A stretch of 64,000 bases of DNA from Istiophorus platypterus (lineage: Eukaryota > Chordata > Actinopteri > Istiophoriformes > Istiophoridae), in contig CM029128.1 in assembly GCA_016859345.1 (NCBI GenBank), positions 22,053,281 to 22,117,280 of the forward strand, in the 5' to 3' direction. A program made the position numbers and the translations under genes. The notes under the pieces are model-generated. The model was not told where the DNA came from. It saw nothing but the letters and a program-made list of their open reading frames with translations, and did no database searches. Shown one piece after another: positions 28,177 to 37,100 of this stretch (position 1 is the stretch's first letter; each line of letters starts with the position of its first letter).

Positions 28177-31100
28177 CTCTCTGTCACTCACTCTGTCTCT
28201 TTCTCTCTCTCTCTTTCTCTCTGTCACTCACACACACACAGAAACAAACCAAAGCCTAAAATAACAATAACAATAAGCAGTGGAAAAAAAAGTGACTTCC
28301 ATTCGCTGGACTTTGGCTTCCAAATTTTGTTGAACTTAACAAGATCTCAAGAAAAATCATATATTATACTTTAGTCTTTAGATTGTGAAGTCTGTTTATG
28401 ATAATTAACTCAATGTAAATGAGTGAGGACAACTGGATTTCCTCAGGGCTATGTTCTCAGAACTCTGATCCAAGCTCACTCTCCCAACTAACCTTTAATA
28501 CATTCATAAAAGAAGGATTTACAGACTGTAAAATTTCATAGAAATATGGTAAAATCTTGAAAGGGAATCAGTCAGACTTGTCATATAGCTTTCAGCTACT
28601 TGAAATGCTATGAATAGTAACATTCTCAAACATTAACTTCTCTGGCATGGGGGATAGAGTTACATCACCAGGATTATGAGTAGCACTGCTTTAGTTTAAT
28701 TCGACCTTTTTTTATAAATCTGTAATACTAGTATATCTTTCAAAGCATTTTACAGTGCTGATACTGATGGCATATTTCTTTTCCTAATTTTTATCTTTTA
28801 TTGTGTAATTTGTGTGATCATTGTAATTTGATAATTCGGTAGGTTTACAAATCACTGGCACCTATTCACTCTGGACACAATCTGCACATATTCAGCTATC
28901 TTGTCTTGTTTTCTGGACTGAAGGCTCATCAGACAGGAGGAGGCGCATACCATTCGAGGTCCCCCACAGCTTGGTGTTCCTTCCTGACAGAAAGGAAATT
29001 TGTGTTGCTGACAGGGAAAACGGACGTATTCAGTGCTTTATATCTAAAACTGGAGAGTTTGTCAAGGAAATAAAGAAAGAGGAGTTTGGAGGGGAGGTGT
29101 TTGCCATCACCTATAACCCTGCTGGAGGTGAGATGACTGTCTTAGCTAGCCAGGGGCATTTTTCACATCTTTTCCCCTTGTCTCTTTTCTTTCCCATTGC
29201 TGTTATAATGTGGATAAATGTGGCAGTAGAACTATTTAAACATTGTGTTTTATCTTCCCATTAGGTAAATGTTGCATTATTCTCTCTGAAGTGAGGGCTT
29301 AACAGCTACCTGTGTGTGTGTGTGTTCGTGTGTGTGCCTGTGTGTGTGTGCCTGTGTGTGTGTGTTTAGATGGCTTGATCTTCGCAGTAAATGGGGAATC
29401 TTCATATCGCTCAGCTCCACTCAGAGGTTTTGTCATAAATTATTCAACCGGGGATATTTTGGATACCTTCAGCCCAAATAAAAAGGTAAATACAAACACA
29501 CACAAAAAACACACACAGATGGTCTCGCTGTCTTTCACTCATTACTGTTTATTCTAAACTGAAACAGATTTTTTGGCTGTGTATGATAAATTGCAGAAAG
29601 TTATCGAACCATTACTCATTCATCATTTTCGTGGTTTGATGACATTTAACAGAAGTCCTCAGGTGGAATTGAACCAGGAGATGGTGCAGTTGTATTGTAC
29701 AATGATAAGGAAAAATATGTGAACCATTTGGAATGACCTAGTTTTCTTCTTTCTTTTTTTTATATAAAATGTGAAGACAAAAGTATAGACAAACATAACC
29801 TGCTTAAACTAGTAACACACACCATTATAATCACACCATAATTGGGCACACCCAATAAAGACACAAAGGGCTAGTGGAAGAAGTACATGACACCTTAGAT
29901 TTAATACCTGGTTGAACCTCCTTTGACAGTATTAACCTCAAATAAGCACTCCATAATAGCTATGGATCAGACCTGTAAAATGTTCAGGAGAAGTTTTGAA
30001 CAATTTTTCCTATAGAGCTGCTTCAGCTGAGCCATATTTTTAGAATGTCTTGTGTGAACATCTCTTTGAAGTCATTCCACAACATCCCTATTTGGTTAAT
30101 AGACAGACGACAGACAACCATTCATGCTCACATTCACCCCAATACGTATTTTTGCCAGTTAGCCAAACCTGCGACCTGCCACCTGTCTGTAGATTTTGGT
30201 TGAAAATCAATGCACCTGCAGGAAACCCACATAGGCACAGGGAGAACATGCAAACCCTATACATAACAGTATAAATCAATAATGTGTTCAGTAAAAAAGA
30301 TTTGCTCAGTGATGCAATAACTAATTCTGATTTCTGTCAGGGTTACCCTAAGGACAGATATGCATATTTTTAACATGCCTAAATTGCCTAAATCTCTCTG
30401 GACATCAATTGAATATCTCTTTAGAGGTGTTTCATCTATGATTGTGCCACAGTTCACAGGTTTTCACCAGTGTTTTCTTCTAGGTTCAAATTGTCAGGGC
30501 CACATCATCTCTTTTTTGGCTGTATGCATTCATATCTTATAAGCTCTACAATGGTGATTTTTAGTACCAGAGTATCCAGAGTCGTATGTGTCAGTGCATC
30601 AAACATATTGATATTATAGTATCTTATTTCATATAGTGGGATGGAAACAGCCAGACACACAAGATTTTTATCATATTTCAGTAGATGCCTGTGTATTTCG
30701 AGACCTACACATGTATTACTATTTATTGATTCTAACTCTAACTAACTGCCATACTCCTACTCATTACAATAACAATCACGCAGCCTCACCACCAGTTTGA
30801 AAGTTTTTGTCATTTGCGAACTGACATTTTGAAAGCACATCTCTTTAAAAATTTCCACTATCTCCAGGCTATATTACTTATCCGTCCAGTCTCACTGATA
30901 AACAGTCAGTCAATAAAGAACTTCTTATTCCACAGACATTCAGAGTTAAGAGTCTTCAACTCATTTTTTTTCATCACTGATAAAGATATTCATATACGAT
31001 TTATTAGAGAAATGAAATAAAATGAGACTTACAAATATATAACTATAGTTGTGATAGTTTACCCAGTTATTACCTCCTGCCTCTGGCAGTCATTCACAGA

Positions 31101-34100
31101 AACTTAGTTACGTTCATAACTCTCATTTTGTTGCCTAAATAGCAATTAAGACTTCGGATGTGCCTGCCAACTGTGGTTGTTGCAGTTTCTGAGCTTCAGA
31201 TACATTTAAGGCAGATTAAGAATAAAAATCTAAACAATTCCAATTATGTATAGACTGTATGTATTAGAGATTACTGATGCAAACGGCTGTGAAATTTCAC
31301 TTAACCACAGTAAGTAAAGCTGAGCCGACATATAATCTTGCCTACATTCTGAATTATACATATACTGTACTGTGATCATTGTGATTAATCCAGTCTTTTA
31401 GGATGCTGTCGAATAATTCTTAATACATCAAACTGTATTTTCCTTCATTTGCAGGAGTTTAAAATGCCTCACGACATAGTTGAAACCAGGGATGGCAGCG
31501 TCTTTGTTGGGGATGCAGTCAGTAAATTAGTCTTCAAGTTTACCACTGAGAGTAAGCTCAGCTTCATTAAGAGTCAAACTATTAAATGTTCTCTTGCACA
31601 GAAGCCATCTTAACTTGTGTGCATGCATCAAGTGAAATTCTCTGAAAATACAGAAATTGTTTTTTTTTTTTTATGGTTTACGCTTTTTGCTCTTTGTTGT
31701 GGCTTTGTAGATGAAGTATCTATGTGTAATTTAACTTGGCAGTGTCATTAAGCTGTATCCACTAACTGATATTTTTTCCATCATCATCTTTTCAGAGTTA
31801 CATCGTTCTGTCAAAAAAGCGGGAATCAAGGTTCAAGAACTTGAAGGTGAGTATTGTTGATTTTACAGAGTTTCACACTGTACATTCATCATGTTAATAA
31901 AGTACTTACTGCTACTGAGGGTGTAGCCTGTAGCTGCTGATGTTACTATTGTTGATGTTACAAAGAAACACATGTCGGCGGCATACAACAAACAGCAAAA
32001 AGACCTACAAACAGTGTTTTCTGTACCAGCCCTTAGAACATAGGCATCTCAAGGGGCTGATGCATGTCAACCCTAGATTATGCTCATCAGCTCATCAGGA
32101 TACACCTCTGTCCTGTTTTCCTCATGGTCTGTTTCAAGATATGAATCAACATCCAGACCACTTCTTTTTAATGTAACACAGAAACACTCTGACCAATATA
32201 AGCTGCACAGACACTGAGACTGACAGCAATCCACAAATCTAAGGAACACAGCAGGTTGTTTAACAATCATAAATGTATTTACATCCAATGTGCTAGTGTA
32301 GTTATCAAAGTCTGACATCACAAGCTTTGATTTGATTTGAAGTATTCTTATGTTTGATTTTTAAAAAAATAAGATTTGCTTTTTATTCAAAGAGGACAGA
32401 AGAAATTATGTAGTGGCTATAATGAAAATAACTCTCAAAATGAGTTATTTTTGTGTAGTTGATTCTAATAAAAAATTTGGAGTGGAAGCCCTTTTAATCA
32501 TATCAATTCTCTGTGTAGAAATGGACGTATTCGTCCAAACTAAGATAAGGCCGGAACATAACATGTCAAAGACAGCTGTCATCCAAGAAGAGAAAATTGT
32601 GACTCAACAGCCGCAACCACAGGAAGAGGCAGAAGAGGAGGAGAAGAAGAAGAGTGCAGCAAAGCCATACCAAGAGGAGGGTGTACTCCCAGCCATCATC
32701 ACCACACTGCTCCTCATCCCTCTGCTGCTGGTCATCTCCATAGGAGTCTTTGTCTGCTGGAGGAGGAACAGTATGTATGACAATAAGGCCATGCAGAAAT
32801 GTACTGAGGAGGGTCCAAAAGCTTTTGATATTGGAAAACATGAAAAGAAAATAGAAATAAGGCCACGTACCTCCATATGATAAGGTTTGAAGGATAGGTT
32901 CACACTTTTAAAGTCTATCTTAGATCACTTCTCCCATGGCCATATGTTCATTGAAATGGGTATTGATCACTGTTCTTGCTCGTCCTGCTCATACTAATTA
33001 AAAGATCATTCCCTAAAGCGATTTCACTGTAAGAGATAGCGGACAAAATCTAGTAATTTTATGCATAAATGTTCTGTAAAGTTCAGTCATTTTGGAAAAT
33101 AGATGCTTGATTTTTCTAACTGAGACTGTTGAAGCCTCATTCTAGCTTTAGAAATGCATTTAAAGATGAATGGATTTTGTCATCAATTACTAGAATTGAA
33201 ATTACTTAAAGAAGGGATCTCTTCAGGGCCAGAATGGATAGACAACATAATTACTGTCACCAATAGCACTTTCATCACACATATGGAGATGTTAGTATTT
33301 TAAAACAGACTGGAAAGTGAACCTGGCTGATGAATGCAGACACCAAATGTGAGTAAAGGAAGAGAGGAGAGCAGCATGCTGCAGCAAGCACAACAACTTT
33401 TTTGAGACTGTGATGGGCAATGAATAATAACCATAATCCTCCACATATTCTGTTTATTTTCTGTTTGCACCAGTGAATACTGCATAGAGCTAAAACATGG
33501 CCATTCCAGGTTTTGTCTACATCTACAGCACAGCTTTTACTTCTAGACCTTTGGTTGTTGTAGCCAGTTATAGGCCAGTTTGTCTAGTTGGTGCATGTGT
33601 TTGGTGGTCAATACGTGACTGTTTTAGCCCTTTGTGGGATTTGAGGATGTGGCCTGCACACAGTTTTAGACCACAGTGTTAGGCAGCACACAAAGGACAA
33701 GTTTATATGATTACATGATGGAGCAGGAACACTTTGAATTGGGGAAAAATATGTCTAAATCTTCTAGAGCACAGCGATTAATGAAAGCTCTTAGTTTTGG
33801 AAAATATTTGATCTGAGCAGAAAAAAGTTAAGGAAGAGAACAAAAAAGAAAAGGAAAGACCAGACAGAGGCAGAGAGAGACAGCCCAAAAAGCAAGGTAA
33901 AAAAGAAGGAGCAGATAGAGAGAAGGAAAACAGCTTTTGTTATAAGCAGACCAGCAGAAAATTCGGAAATGTGTGAGAAAATGGCAACATAAAGCAAATG
34001 GCCTAAAATAAAATGGTCTCTTTTGGATTAGAGGGCTTCAGTGGAGACAGCTCAGAGAATAGCTGCAGGACTAGGTAGTTGGACAGACTACAATGATTTG

Positions 34101-37100
34101 AGGAAACAAGTGCTGTCTGCATACAGTAGTGGTCAGGTTGTAGAGCGGTTGCCCACCAACCAGAAGGGTGGTGGTTTGATCCCTGGCTTTTCCAGTCCGC
34201 ATGTCGGAGTGTCCTTGGGCTAGATACTGAACCCCAGATTGCCCCCAATGTGTGTCATCAGTGCGTGAATGTGTAGGTGCGTGCATGTGTGCATGCTCAT
34301 CAATATATAGAATGTGTTAATTTGTGTGTGAATGGGTGAATGTGACAGTAGTGTAAAAGCACTTTGAGTGATCAAAAAAGACTAGAAAAGCGCTATACTA
34401 GTACAGTGCATTTACCATTTACCATTAGTGTTCCAGAAAACTACAATCATTCTAGGCAAAATTTTGGAGAATCATATTTGTGGAAGAAATTGGCAGTATC
34501 ATTAGACTATTGTCTTGTCTGTGTAGCCTGCATTCTTTAAAAAGACATAATTCTACTGGAGCAGTTTTGGATTACAGTACCATGTGAAATAGAAATGTGA
34601 ATAGTTTAAAAGGGCATGAAGTAAGTAGTCTAAAATGTGCAGATGAGCTAGCTGAGATGACTTACATTGGTGGAAATCTTCCTTAATGCAGATACAAACT
34701 ATAGATACTACAATAGAATAATAGGAGAGGCTGTATAAGCTTTAGAGGAAAAGTGACAAACAAAAAAACTACTTCTACATCACTCTGTATGTAAAGACAA
34801 AGTCAATACGATTCAAATGCTTTGTTAAATATTTATTTCATCAGTGCATCTGTATGTACCGTACCTGTCTTACAGATAATTTACAGATCAGCACAAATCA
34901 AATGGTAATATTAAGTGAAGACATTAATGTAAAACTTGTTAACTTCACAAAGATTAACATCTGACGACTTTTCTCCTTTTATACTGTAAAAACTATACCG
35001 TAAAGGGGGCAGCTTTTATTCTAAATCCAAAGCTAAAAACAGTACACAATACTCTGCTCTGTATGCTTAGCTATCTTTTGTACTCTTAATGTTTGATGAG
35101 CATTCAGGTAAATATTCTAAATATCCTTGAATACTTCCAGACCGATGTGAGGTGAAAACTGAACCCAGCTCTGTGGGAGGGATCTTGGGAAAAATAAGAG
35201 GTAAGTGTTTAAGACAGATTTTAATTTTTACCCACTGTATCATTTCTTGACCTGTGCAGACTTATTTAATTTGTTTTTGACCTGATTCTAAATCTAATTC
35301 TTTGACTTGTGTCCTATAAATATACATTTTAAAGTTAGCAAGTTCCATACAACAGTGCGGCAATGCAGCCTAAATTTAATAGAATGATATTTGTGTCGTA
35401 GTGAACGTTATTCATGTAGTGTAAAAAATGAAAACTTTGTTCAGGGGGACAGGGACTAGCGCAGCTTGTGCAGTCAACTAGAGGCTACACCTCTGTAATA
35501 CAGTATCCATTCTACCGTGAAGAAAAATGGATCCAACATTGATAACTATCAAGTACATCTAATCAACTACTGAATGGACAAATTTTAGATGCTTTTACTT
35601 TGCATTAATTTGACAGCTATAGTTACTAGTTACTCAGCAAATAAGGTATTTTTTCATACAAAGCAGATGATAAGATTGTAAAATATTATTCAGTGTTATA
35701 GCTTAAACTAGGGCTGTCTCGGTCAAGTGTTTTTGGCCCCAGTCCCGATCCAAGTCCTTAAATCTTGTGTATTTGCTGATAACACAGTATTTTTACTTAA
35801 ATATTGACTAAATATGTAATTGACACATTGAAATGACAGCTGAGGGTGACTATTCAAAACTGTTAGATTCATAGATTCATATTGTTATGATATAAATAAT
35901 AGTTTTTGAGTAGAATGTAGCTGAAATTGACATTTATAGAGAAGATGTCCAAACTAATCTTACAGTGGTGGTACAGAATGATGTTTGCTCTATCTCAAAA
36001 ACAATCTTTGACTAAGTACAGTCATCGCCTGCAGAGAGAAAACTTTAACCAGACTACAGACAAGTTCAACATCAGCCTGCCATCAAGGTACCTACTGAAT
36101 TAACATTAATAAGCAATGTTTAATTAACAGCTTATTATGTTTTTCATATTAACTGGTTGGATATGCCCAAAATGTAGAGACCAGGTGTCATACACAAGAA
36201 CAGAGGTGCAACACTAGCAGGCTGTGGGGGACTAAACAAAATTAAATGAAAGAAAGATCATTCTTATCTTAAACAACTGAATGGTGTAAAATAGTTAAAA
36301 TTGGCTTCACATGGAACAAATACACTATTACAAATAATCAGTAATAATATTATTAGTGGTAATAATGAGTGAGATTAGTGAATACTCTTGAAACTCTTAT
36401 TATATTTTACTGGTAATATCTTTTAATAAGAACGACAATACTGAATTCAAGACCTTTATTTGTGTTGAAGTATTTTTTCAATGGGATATTATTACTTTTA
36501 GGCAGATAATCTAAAACTGGGATATAATTTGTTTCTATTTCTATCTTTTCAAGCAGCACTATGGAACATCCATCACATCTGAATTTTGTCATTTTACAGC
36601 CTTGTCTTGGATTACATGTTTAGTGAACAGAAATACAGACCTTACAAACAGTGCAGAGCTCTGCTGCAGGCAAGTTTCTGTCTGTAATGTAGTATATTCA
36701 CAGGAAAGATAAAACAACAGAGGAGACATTACTCATCTTCATTACAATGTGGAGGGTTGGAGGTTTTCCCAGACTAGAGAACATTTCGAAGTATGAGTTA
36801 TTTTTATATTCACCTTGATTTGATATAGGGTAGATATGAATGTTGATATGATATGAATGGAAATGTAATAATGCATGGTCAGTTGGAATATTTGAGCCAC
36901 AAATGTTCCCAAATCTCCCTTGAAAGGGAAAAATTTGTCTTTGTAAAAACTCTAAAAAGATAGAATCTTGTTAATGACACATCAGTGAAGATTCCCAGTC
37001 ATCCAGGTCATGGCCATCCAAAAAAAGCTGAATAGAGGGCAACTGCACCTAGTTGTCTAAAGAAAATGATGTTTCACCTCTCATCCATCTATCCATCCAT

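Noticed and set aside
32413..32518. Upstream extension of the open frame into the pam membrane exon
   Set aside because: The frame is open from 32413, but the acceptor at 32517-32518 and the phase of exon W21 place the exon start at 32519.
32566..32903. Minus-strand open frames of 91 and 99 codons
   Set aside because: Shadows of the pam membrane exon on the other strand.
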